Assembly (NCBI GenBank): GCA_002497765.1
Contig: DAET01000023.1
Span: 1 to 11,386, forward strand
Reading direction: 5' to 3'
From: Euryarchaeota archaeon UBA486
Lineage (GTDB): Archaea; Thermoplasmatota; Poseidoniia; Poseidoniales; Poseidoniaceae
Length of the DNA stretch: 11,386 nucleotides
This document shows, piece after piece, positions 4,841-11,206 of this stretch (the first letter of the stretch is position 1; each line of letters starts with the position of its first letter). The notes under the pieces were generated by a model. It was not told the DNA's origin and ran no database searches. It was given only the letters and a program-made list of their open reading frames with translations. Made by a program: the position numbers and the translations under genes.

Positions 4841-7234
4841 ATGGCTATGCAAGTTGTTAACCGAAAGGGCGAGCGAGAGGATGTGCGGTTTGATGCCATC
4901 CATGAGAAATTGGTGAAATTGGCTGAAGGTCTTGACCCCACATGGGTTGACCCGGGTCACGTTACCAAGTTGACCATCGAAGGCCTGTACGACGGTGTGA
5001 CCACCCGCGAACTCGACCAACTCGCTGCTGAGACTGCTGCCTCCCTGGCTTCTCACCACCCCGACTACAGCCGTCTGGCCGCTCGCATCTGCGTGGACGA
5101 TCTCCACCGGTCCACGAAGACCACCTTCACGGACGTCATCACCGACCTTCGAGAGTACATCGACCCCGAGTCCAACAAGCACGCTCCACTCATTTCTGAG
5201 GAAGTGTACGAGATCATCATGGCCAACGCTGACCTGCTCAACAACCACATCGACTACAGCCGAGACCACAACTACGACTACTTCGGTTTCAAGACCCTTG
5301 AGCGCTCCTACCTGCTCAAGCTCAACGGCGAAGTGGCCGAGCGCCCCCAGCACATGCTGATGCGTGTGGCCGTGGGAATTCACCACACCAACCTCGAGAA
5401 GGCCCTCCACACTTACGACTTGATGAGCCAGGGCTACTTCACTCACGCCACCCCCACGTTGTTCAACTCCGGCACCCCCATGCCGCAGATGTCCTCGTGT
5501 TTCTTGCTCACCATGCAGGACGATTCCCTCGACGGTATTTACGACACCCTGAAGCAGTGTGCGTTGATTTCCAAGTCGGCCGGTGGCATCGGTCTTTCCA
5601 TCCACCACGTCCGCTCGAAGGGTTCCTACATCAAGGGCACCAACGGTACCTCCAACGGCATCGTCCCCATGCTTCGTGTCTTCAACGACACCGCTCGCTA
5701 CGTCGACCAAGGTGGTGGCAAGCGCAAGGGTTCCATCGCTGTTTACCTCGAACCTTGGCACCCTGACATCCTTCAATTCCTCGACCTCAAGAAGAACCAC
5801 GGCAAGGAAGAGATGCGTGCGCGCGACCTCTTCTACGCCATGTGGACGCCCGACTTGTTCATGCAGCGCGTGGAAGACAACGGCGACTGGTCGTTCTTCT
5901 GCCCCAACGAGTGCCCCGGTCTCCAGGACGTCTACGGTGCTGAATTCAAGGCCATGTACGAAGACTACGAACGCCGAGGCATGGCTCGTGAGACGGTGCC
6001 AGCTCGTGTGGTCTGGGACAAGATCGTCGAAGCCCAGATCGAAACCGGTACGCCCTACATGCTCTACAAGGACGCCGCCAACGAGAAGTCCAACCAGAAG
6101 AACCTCGGTACCATCCGTTCTTCCAACCTCTGCACGGAGATCATGGAGTACACCGCCAAGGACGAAGTGGCCGTCTGTAACTTGGCCTCCATCGCCCTCC
6201 CCAAGTTTGTGAACATGAGCGACGGCGTGTTCGACCACCAACTCCTCTACGACGTCACTTACCACGCCACGGGCAACCTGAACCGTGTCATCGACGTGAA
6301 CTACTACCCCGTGGAGGAAGCTCGCAACTCTAACATGCGCCACCGCCCCATCGGGCTTGGCGTGCAGGGCTTGGCAGATGTCTTTGCTATGCTCAAGCTT
6401 CCTTTCGAGAGCCCGGCCGCCCGTTCTCTTAACAAGGAGATTTTCGAAACCATCTACTTCGCCGCCTGCACCGCTTCCAAGGATGCAGCCATCGCCGAAG
6501 GTCCCTACTCCACCTTCGAGGGCTCACCGGCCAGCGAAGGGCTGCTGCAGTTTGATCTCTGGGGCATGAACGAGCACAGCGGTCGCTGGGATTGGGATTC
6601 GCTCAAGGCTGAAATCATGGACAAGGGCATGCGCAACTCGCTCCTGCTCGCTCCCATGCCGACCGCTTCGACCTCCCAAATCTTGGGCAACAACGAGTGT
6701 TTCGAGGCCTTCACCTCGAACCTCTACGTCCGCCGCACCCTTTCGGGTGAGTTCGTCGTGCTGAACAAGCATCTCGTCCGCGACCTCATCGCCGAGGACA
6801 TGTGGAGCCTCGAAATGAAGGACGACATCCTGCGTCACAAGGGTTCCATTCAGGGCATTCAGCGCATCCCCGAATACATTCGAGACCTCTACAAGACCAC
6901 CTGGGAGATCAAGCAGCGCCACGTGCTTGACATGGCCGCCGACCGAGGCGCCTACATCGATCAGAGCCAATCGCTCAACATCCACATGGTGGACGCCAAC
7001 CCCGCCAAGGTCACTTCGATGCACTTCTACGGCTGGAAGCAGGGCCTCAAGACGGGCATGTATTACCTACGAACCAAGGCTGCTGCCGACGCCATCCAGT
7101 TCACGGTTGAGGCTTCCACGAAGGAAGACCAAACCGTTGGCGGTCTCGCTGAGCGAGCTGACGACGCCGACAGCCTCGAAGCCATTGCATGCAGCCTTGA
7201 CAGTCCCGACGACTGTCTGATGTGCGGTAGCTGA
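4841..7234 (+). CDS. nrdA: Class I ribonucleotide reductase large (alpha, R1) subunit, eukaryote-like
   Basis: R1 reduces ribonucleoside diphosphates to deoxy forms using a thiyl radical passed from NrdB. The product is 797 residues. Residues 3-95 form an ATP-cone, the allosteric activity site. Active-site Cys220 (S-S-C-F-L-L), Asn429, Cys431, Glu433 (N-L-C-T-E) and Cys446 match human Cys218, Asn427, Cys429, Glu431 and Cys444. The radical-transfer tyrosines are Tyr741-Tyr742. The C-terminal shuttle cysteines Cys792 and Cys795 lie in C-S-L-D-S-P-D-D-C-L-M-C-G-S, nearly the human tail C-S-L-E-N-R-D-E-C-L-M-C-G-S. Similarity to eukaryotic R1 extends along the whole protein without gaps of note. 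The ATP-cone suggests dATP feedback inhibition. The gene is downstream of nrdB and convergent with the zinc-ribbon gene at 7277. Confidence 0.97.
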   Translation: MAMQVVNRKGEREDVRFDAIHEKLVKLAEGLDPTWVDPGHVTKLTIEGLYDGVTTRELDQLAAETAASLASHHPDYSRLAARICVDDLHRSTKTTFTDVITDLREYIDPESNKHAPLISEEVYEIIMANADLLNNHIDYSRDHNYDYFGFKTLERSYLLKLNGEVAERPQHMLMRVAVGIHHTNLEKALHTYDLMSQGYFTHATPTLFNSGTPMPQMSSCFLLTMQDDSLDGIYDTLKQCALISKSAGGIGLSIHHVRSKGSYIKGTNGTSNGIVPMLRVFNDTARYVDQGGGKRKGSIAVYLEPWHPDILQFLDLKKNHGKEEMRARDLFYAMWTPDLFMQRVEDNGDWSFFCPNECPGLQDVYGAEFKAMYEDYERRGMARETVPARVVWDKIVEAQIETGTPYMLYKDAANEKSNQKNLGTIRSSNLCTEIMEYTAKDEVAVCNLASIALPKFVNMSDGVFDHQLLYDVTYHATGNLNRVIDVNYYPVEEARNSNMRHRPIGLGVQGLADVFAMLKLPFESPAARSLNKEIFETIYFAACTASKDAAIAEGPYSTFEGSPASEGLLQFDLWGMNEHSGRWDWDSLKAEIMDKGMRNSLLLAPMPTASTSQILGNNECFEAFTSNLYVRRTLSGEFVVLNKHLVRDLIAEDMWSLEMKDDILRHKGSIQGIQRIPEYIRDLYKTTWEIKQRHVLDMAADRGAYIDQSQSLNIHMVDANPAKVTSMHFYGWKQGLKTGMYYLRTKAAADAIQFTVEASTKEDQTVGGLAERADDADSLEAIACSLDSPDDCLMCGS

Positions 7235-7276
7235 TCAACATCATCTCGGTTGAGTCCCGAGCATCGTGATGGTGAG

Positions 7277-7840
7277 TTAAAATCCACCAAAGAACGCGAA
7301 AAAGATGAGGCCAATGGCAGCAAAGAACACCAATCCGATGATGGTGAAAATCAGCCCAAGAATTCCGAGGGTACTCATGACACCTCTGCGGTGATTGGTC
7401 TGATATGGCAGACCTGTTTGGTAAGAGCCGGCGAAACCCACTGGCGTATGTTGGAAAGAAGGGTTCGCTTTTGGCTTGGGTTCCTTGCCCAACATCCAAT
7501 ACAACAGTGGCATGAAGAAATACAACGCGAGGAACATTTGTGCAATGTAAAAAGGAACAAAGATCATTGGCGTCATGTCCTCTGGATTCGTCCATAATCG
7601 GTTAAACGCCCGAAGGGCACCTGTGGCGAAGAAACTGAAGACGAACAGGAATCCAATGCCCGTGAACGCGATGATTTGTCCCGTGTCATGCTTCGCCTCA
7701 TCTTGGCGAACAACAGCAACGCCTTGATGCGGCTCAGGCGCCTTGAACCGGACCTGACAGCCCGGGCAACGAATGGTGCCCTTCACCAGCACCTTTGTTT
7801 TCATCTGCTTGCCGCAGTGCGGGCAGACAATGAGATGCAT
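7277..7840 (-). CDS. Small zinc-ribbon membrane protein of unknown function
   Basis: From the ATG at 7840 the product is 187 residues; a TTG two codons upstream is possible but unneeded. Residues 6-28 form a zinc ribbon (C-P-H-C at 6-9, C-P-G-C at 25-28). A linker and three hydrophobic segments follow, near 54-80, 92-117 and 154-187. The protein ends in an extremely hydrophobic phenylalanine- and isoleucine-rich helix (F-F-A-F-F-G-G-F). It has the same plan as the protein at 625-1347 but is shorter and not obviously alignable beyond the ribbon. The family is unknown to me. The gene is convergent with nrdA (42 bp between stops) and divergent from the AI-2E permease gene. A CTTAAG element about 27 bases upstream and the lack of a ribosome site suggest a leaderless transcript. 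Confidence 0.75.
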   Translation of the reverse strand: MHLIVCPHCGKQMKTKVLVKGTIRCPGCQVRFKAPEPHQGVAVVRQDEAKHDTGQIIAFTGIGFLFVFSFFATGALRAFNRLWTNPEDMTPMIFVPFYIAQMFLALYFFMPLLYWMLGKEPKPKANPSFQHTPVGFAGSYQTGLPYQTNHRRGVMSTLGILGLIFTIIGLVFFAAIGLIFFAFFGGF

Positions 7841-7862
7841 GGTCAACGCTCGTCTTTCGTTT

Positions 7863-7871
7863 CCTTAAGTG
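7863..7871 (-). promoter_or_regulatory. TATA-like element of the zinc-ribbon gene (7277-7840)
   Basis: On the minus strand this reads ACTTAAGGA, centred about 27 bases upstream of the ATG at 7840, with no ribosome site between. It is a modest match to an archaeal TATA box. Confidence 0.35.
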
Positions 7872-7907
7872 TTCACCCGATGGCTTCCAAGCCATCTTCC
7901 GTTCACC
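7871..7907. repeat. Perfect palindrome flanked by GTTCACC direct repeats
   Basis: GATGGCTT (7879-7886) and AAGCCATC (7889-7896) form a perfect 8-bp inverted repeat around CC. It is flanked by direct repeats GTTCACC at 7871-7877 and 7901-7907, whose starts are exactly 30 bp apart, about three helical turns. The block lies in the divergent region between the zinc-ribbon gene (-) and the AI-2E permease gene (+), next to the minus-strand TATA-like element. An operator is the simplest reading. There is no T-run to suggest a terminator. Confidence 0.5.
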
Positions 7908-7984
7908 TGCCGTGTTCAACGAACGCCAATTCGGCCGCCAGAATCGGAGGAAACCTTAGATGCACATTGACCAAGGTGAGGGTC

Positions 7985-9046
7985 ATGGACGTGAACGCAA
8001 AGATTGGCATTGATTCCAAGCGAACCACGGCGGCGAGCGTGGCCATCGTTGGTGTGGTGGTCTACCTTGGGCTGGTTCACTTGAAGCCGATTCTGATGCC
8101 GCTGGCCATGGCGGTCCTCCTCTACTTTCTCATCAAACCGCCCGAGCAGTACATTCACGCCAAGGTTGGCAACCGCTTTGTGTCCTACGGAACCGTGATT
8201 CTCACCTTCATCATCACGATGTATTTCCTTTCCATCTTCCTGTACGAACAACTGTCTCTGTTCGTTGAGGACGTGCCTGAAATCACCGCAGCGCTGGAGG
8301 AAAAGCGGGCCAAGTACGCTGCGTCCGACCTCTACGGTTTGGAAATCATCTTCTCCGACTCAACATGGGTGGAGGTCTTGGCTTCACCCAGCAACATCGA
8401 GACCTTCGTGCTGGCCATTCTGGGTTCACTCGGGGCGTTCGTCGGCACCATGGTCACCGTCCTGATTTTCCTGCTGTTCATCATCCTTGAGGAGCACACC
8501 ATCGCCAAACGGTTTCGGGCGGCTTTCCCTGCCTCCACCGGACGTGCGGGCAACATCGTGCGAGATTCAACCGAATCCATCAGCGCCTATGTGGTTTCCA
8601 AAGTCACCTGCAGCGGCGGCCAGGCGATTGTGATGACCATCATCCTCTCGCCGGTCGGGTTCAACATCCCAGGCTGGTTCTTGTTCGGTGTCTTGTGCTT
8701 CTTGCTTGATTTCATTCCCATTTTGGGCGCCCTTTTCGCCACCATCCCGCCGGTCCTCATCGGCTTCATCATGATGGAGCCGCTGACCGCAGTGTTCATG
8801 CTCGCCTTGCTTATTGGCAATCAGCAGGTGTTTGGCTCGCTGGTGGAACCCAACCTTTCGGGTGCTAAAATCGGCATCTCGCCACTCGTGTTGTTGCTCA
8901 CCGTCATGCTGTTTTCACAGGTGTGGGGCATCGCAGGGGCCATCATCGGCGCACCGATGATCATCATGATTCGCCTCATCCTGGACGAAAACGAGCGCAC
9001 CCGTCCGGTCGCCGTGATGATGGCGAACGACGTTGAAGAGGAATAA
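7985..9046 (+). CDS. AI-2E family (PerM/TqsA-like) membrane transporter
   Basis: The product is 353 residues, typical of the AI-2E/PF01594 family. Hydrophobic segments lie near 16-31, 34-50, 66-87, 140-168, 213-226, 230-262, 266-280 and 298-332. The long polar region 88-140 between the early and middle helices is characteristic. Conserved motifs are S-A-Y-V-V-S-K-V (200-207), D-F-I-P-I-L-G-A (242-249) and V-E-P-N-L-S-G-A-K-I-G-I-S-P-L (287-301). A glycine-rich G-I-A-G-A-I-I-G-A-P-M (315-325) follows. Members export diverse small molecules or act as sodium/proton antiporters, so the family name does not prove autoinducer transport. The ATG at 7985 has AGGTGA five bases upstream. Longer in-frame sequence to 7676 overlaps the opposite gene and is discounted. 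Confidence 0.9.
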   Translation: MDVNAKIGIDSKRTTAASVAIVGVVVYLGLVHLKPILMPLAMAVLLYFLIKPPEQYIHAKVGNRFVSYGTVILTFIITMYFLSIFLYEQLSLFVEDVPEITAALEEKRAKYAASDLYGLEIIFSDSTWVEVLASPSNIETFVLAILGSLGAFVGTMVTVLIFLLFIILEEHTIAKRFRAAFPASTGRAGNIVRDSTESISAYVVSKVTCSGGQAIVMTIILSPVGFNIPGWFLFGVLCFLLDFIPILGALFATIPPVLIGFIMMEPLTAVFMLALLIGNQQVFGSLVEPNLSGAKIGISPLVLLLTVMLFSQVWGIAGAIIGAPMIIMIRLILDENERTRPVAVMMANDVEEE

Positions 9047-9090
9047 GCGCCTTACCGGCTCCTTTCGAGCGCCGGGCGTTTCGGCGATGG

Positions 9091-9098
9091 GATTATGG
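9091..9098 (+). promoter_or_regulatory. TATA-like element of the esterase lipoprotein gene
   Basis: GATTATGG is centred about 27 bases upstream of the ATG at 9121. The 20 bases before the ATG are C-rich and hold no ribosome site, so a leaderless transcript is inferred. Confidence 0.4.
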
Positions 9099-9120
9099 AG
9101 GACAACTCCCCCTTACCATC

Positions 9121-10164
9121 ATGCGAGCACCGCTTGCGGTCATGTGCTCCCTGCTTCTGCTCACGTTGACCATGAGCGGTTGCCTGTCCGCTTCTTCGGG
9201 CTCCACCTCGGCCGATGATTCGGAGGTGCCTGCTGAGGAAGATGACCTGCCACCGTATTTCATCGATGGAGATTACACCTGCATCGTGCATGAAGAGCGG
9301 GACCGGTGCTGGATCACCCATGTTCCAGAGAATTTGGACCCTGAGGCGGATGTCCCGCTCATCGTTGACATGCACGGCTTCGGCTCAACCTCGCTGGAAC
9401 AGCGAGACCTCTCGTCGTTTGACCACATTGCTGAGGAAGAGGGGGCCATCGTCGTCTATCCTGACGGTGTGGGCTACTACAACGAACTTGACGGTCGTAC
9501 CAATCAGGCTTGGAATGCGGGGTGGTGTTGCGCTGAATCCGCCACCGAAGGCGTGGACGACGTGGGCTTCATCGAGACGATGGTCGACATCGTCGTTGAC
9601 CTTCATCCCGTCGACGAGCATCGCATCTACGCCTCTGGCTGGTCCAACGGCTGCGCCATGACCCAGCGATTGGCGATGGTATCCAGCGATGTCTTCGCCG
9701 CCGTGGGTTGCATGTCGATGTACTTCTTGACCGAGCCGGTGGACGATTATTCACCCATCCCCGTCATGGAGGTGCACGGCTTCTTTGACCAGGTTGTTCT
9801 TTACGAATCCACGGCGATGAGCGTCCCGTTCAACCCCGCGCTGTGGACCGAACCTGAAGCCTACGACACGGGAGCCATCGAGAACATCCACGAATGGGCT
9901 GAATACAACGGCTGTTCAGGTGGCATGGAGACCTTTGAAACCACAGCCCTGTACTCCACCGTGGGATTCAGCTCGTGTGAAAACGACGCACAAATCCGGC
10001 TGGTGACCATCTTCGCCGGTCAGCACAACCCCTACGAAAACGACCTTGAGCAAGACGGGCTGGGTCAGGTTTTTCAGGGCACCAAGGGCTTGGTTCAATC
10101 CACCCAGATGGTGTGGGAGTTCATCAGCGAGTACAGCAAGGACGACGTCCAACTCGAGGATTGA
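9121..10164 (+). CDS. Secreted lipoprotein esterase, PHB-depolymerase/feruloyl-esterase (CE1, LpqC-like) family
   Basis: The product is 347 residues. A signal peptide ends in the lipobox M-S-G-C with Cys21 as the lipid anchor, followed by a Ser/Thr/acidic linker to about residue 43. The alpha/beta-hydrolase domain shows the oxyanion strand V-D-M-H-G-F-G-S-T (82-90), Y-P-D-G (113-116), W-N-A-G-W-C-C (131-137), V-D-D-V-G-F (145-150) and the nucleophile elbow G-W-S-N-G (173-177) with Ser175. Asp223 (H-G-F-F-D) is the likely acid and His302 (G-Q-H-N-P-Y) the likely base. These motifs fit the COG3509-type esterase group, which cleaves polyhydroxyalkanoates or hydroxycinnamoyl esters. The substrate is unknown. 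The His context differs from the common G-H-x-W-P. Several cysteines (54, 63, 136, 137, 179, 197, 265, 286) suggest disulfides outside the cell. Confidence 0.85.
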   Translation: MRAPLAVMCSLLLLTLTMSGCLSASSGSTSADDSEVPAEEDDLPPYFIDGDYTCIVHEERDRCWITHVPENLDPEADVPLIVDMHGFGSTSLEQRDLSSFDHIAEEEGAIVVYPDGVGYYNELDGRTNQAWNAGWCCAESATEGVDDVGFIETMVDIVVDLHPVDEHRIYASGWSNGCAMTQRLAMVSSDVFAAVGCMSMYFLTEPVDDYSPIPVMEVHGFFDQVVLYESTAMSVPFNPALWTEPEAYDTGAIENIHEWAEYNGCSGGMETFETTALYSTVGFSSCENDAQIRLVTIFAGQHNPYENDLEQDGLGQVFQGTKGLVQSTQMVWEFISEYSKDDVQLED

Positions 10165-10319
10165 ATTTCCGGGCTGATGAGAAGCGGTAAGATGGCGCAA
10201 TGGGTCGGTAACAGACGCATGAGGTCCTTTTTCCTCTGCTTCGCGATGTACAACAACACCACGGCAAGCGCGGCCAACATGCACACATCAACCGAGGTCG
10301 GTAGCACCAAAGGAGGAGG

Positions 10320-10332
10320 GAGAAAAATTAAG
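10320..10332 (+). promoter_or_regulatory. TATA-like element of the Cys-rich/pentapeptide lipoprotein gene
   Basis: GAGAAAAATTAAG follows the purine run GGAGGAGG. It is centred 27-30 bases upstream of the ATG at 10357, consistent with an archaeal BRE/TATA promoter and a leaderless start. Confidence 0.45.
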
Positions 10333-10356
10333 TCGCAGGGTGGATGAACAACAACC

Positions 10357-11154
10357 ATGAAGCCCATGCATGTCATCGTCGGTCTCTTGCTGGTGTCGTT
10401 TTCATTGAGCGGATGCCTCAGCAACTTTGGTGAAGGAAACACATCCCAAACACCCCCTACATGTCCAAACGGTGAGCCGTGTGTATGCATTGATGTCGAC
10501 GGCAGCTGCGATGATGGGGACGATGATTGGGGATTCTATGAAGAAGGGTTCTTGCGATACTACTGCTCCAATGACGACCGTTCGTATGCCCAAGACATGG
10601 GCGGCATCTACTGCCCCGATGCAGGAACGAGCCGGGACAACTTCGAAGATATTGAGTTTACACCGCCTGTGCCACCGACCTGCCCGAACGGTGAACCATG
10701 CGTTTGCATCGATGTGGACGGCACGTGTGCCGATGGTGACGACGATTGGGGCTGGTACGAAGGCGGGGAAGAACGCTACTACTGCTCAAACGACGGCCGA
10801 TACTACGCTGAGGCAATGGGCGGCATCTACTGCCCCGATGCCGCTCCAATCTCCCCGTGCGAGACCCATGAGGTGTTCACGATGAGCAACAACACCACTG
10901 AGTACGCTGCTGTTGATTTTTCCTGCATGGACCTCTCATCGCTTGATTTTTCAAACGCCAACATGACAGGGGCAAACCTGAGTTTTGCCCTGCTCTCGGA
11001 CACCAACTTGACCGGTGCGGTGCTTGATTACGCCGACTTTACCGGGGCCACGTTTTCGAATACGGTGCTAGCGAACGTTTCCATCAAGGACACGTTGTGC
11101 CCGTCGGGCGATGAGATGCTTTGGGATGACGAGTTCAACGGCGTATGTGTTTGA
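10357..11154 (+). CDS. Lipoprotein with two six-cysteine acidic repeats and pentapeptide repeats
   Basis: The product is 265 residues. A signal peptide ends in the lipobox L-S-G-C (Cys20). Two copies of a 55-residue domain follow at 35-89 and 108-162, identical at 45 of 55 positions by direct comparison. Each has six conserved cysteines with the same spacing (36, 42, 44, 51, 70, 86 and 109, 115, 117, 124, 143, 159). Each also has an acidic D-V-D-G-x-C-x-D-G-D-D-D-W loop that could bind calcium. Residues 185-243 are pentapeptide repeats (for example A-N-M-T-G, A-N-L-S-F, T-N-L-T-G, A-D-F-T-G, A-T-F-S-N), expected to fold as a right-handed beta helix. A last cysteine pair (248, 264) closes the protein. 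I recognise no characterised homologue of the Cys-rich domain; surface binding or adhesion is only a guess. Confidence 0.85.
   Translation: MKPMHVIVGLLLVSFSLSGCLSNFGEGNTSQTPPTCPNGEPCVCIDVDGSCDDGDDDWGFYEEGFLRYYCSNDDRSYAQDMGGIYCPDAGTSRDNFEDIEFTPPVPPTCPNGEPCVCIDVDGTCADGDDDWGWYEGGEERYYCSNDGRYYAEAMGGIYCPDAAPISPCETHEVFTMSNNTTEYAAVDFSCMDLSSLDFSNANMTGANLSFALLSDTNLTGAVLDYADFTGATFSNTVLANVSIKDTLCPSGDEMLWDDEFNGVCV
10459..10842 (+). repeat. Tandem internal duplication within the lipoprotein gene (two units, 219-bp period)
   Basis: Unit 1 (10459-10623) and unit 2 (10678-10842) encode the two 55-residue Cys-rich domains and are separated by an 18-residue linker. The protein copies match at 45/55 positions. 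The nucleotide copies have diverged at many third positions, so the duplication is not recent and the sequence has been held by selection on the protein. Confidence 0.85.
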
Positions 11155-11157
11155 TCG

Positions 11158-11203
11158 CCACCACTTCTGAAGTGATGGTCGTTCGACCCGGGCGGTGGCC
11201 GCC
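11158..11203. terminator. Two stem-loops between convergent genes, possible terminators
   Basis: CACTT-CTG-AAGTG (11162-11174) is extended by a mismatch and CCA/TGG (11158-11178). A second stem, GGCGG-TGG-CCGCC, is at 11191-11203. They fill the 52-bp gap between the convergent lipoprotein and lpd stops. No clear T-run follows on either strand, so their role as terminators is tentative. Confidence 0.3.
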
Positions 11204-11206
11204 GCT

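Noticed and set aside
4718..6343. 541-codon open frame on the minus strand opposite nrdA
   Set aside because: The plus strand encodes a full, motif-complete NrdA. The antisense frame is valine- and histidine-rich with no domain pattern, as expected from codon bias of the real gene.
7245..7261. CTCGG-TTGAGTC-CCGAG stem-loop after nrdA as a terminator
   Set aside because: The stem is only five base pairs with a seven-base loop and no following T-run. This is too weak to call.
7676..7984. 103-residue N-terminal extension of the AI-2E permease
   Set aside because: It overlaps the zinc-ribbon gene on the other strand and the divergent promoter region. The family start fits the ATG at 7985, which has AGGTGA upstream.
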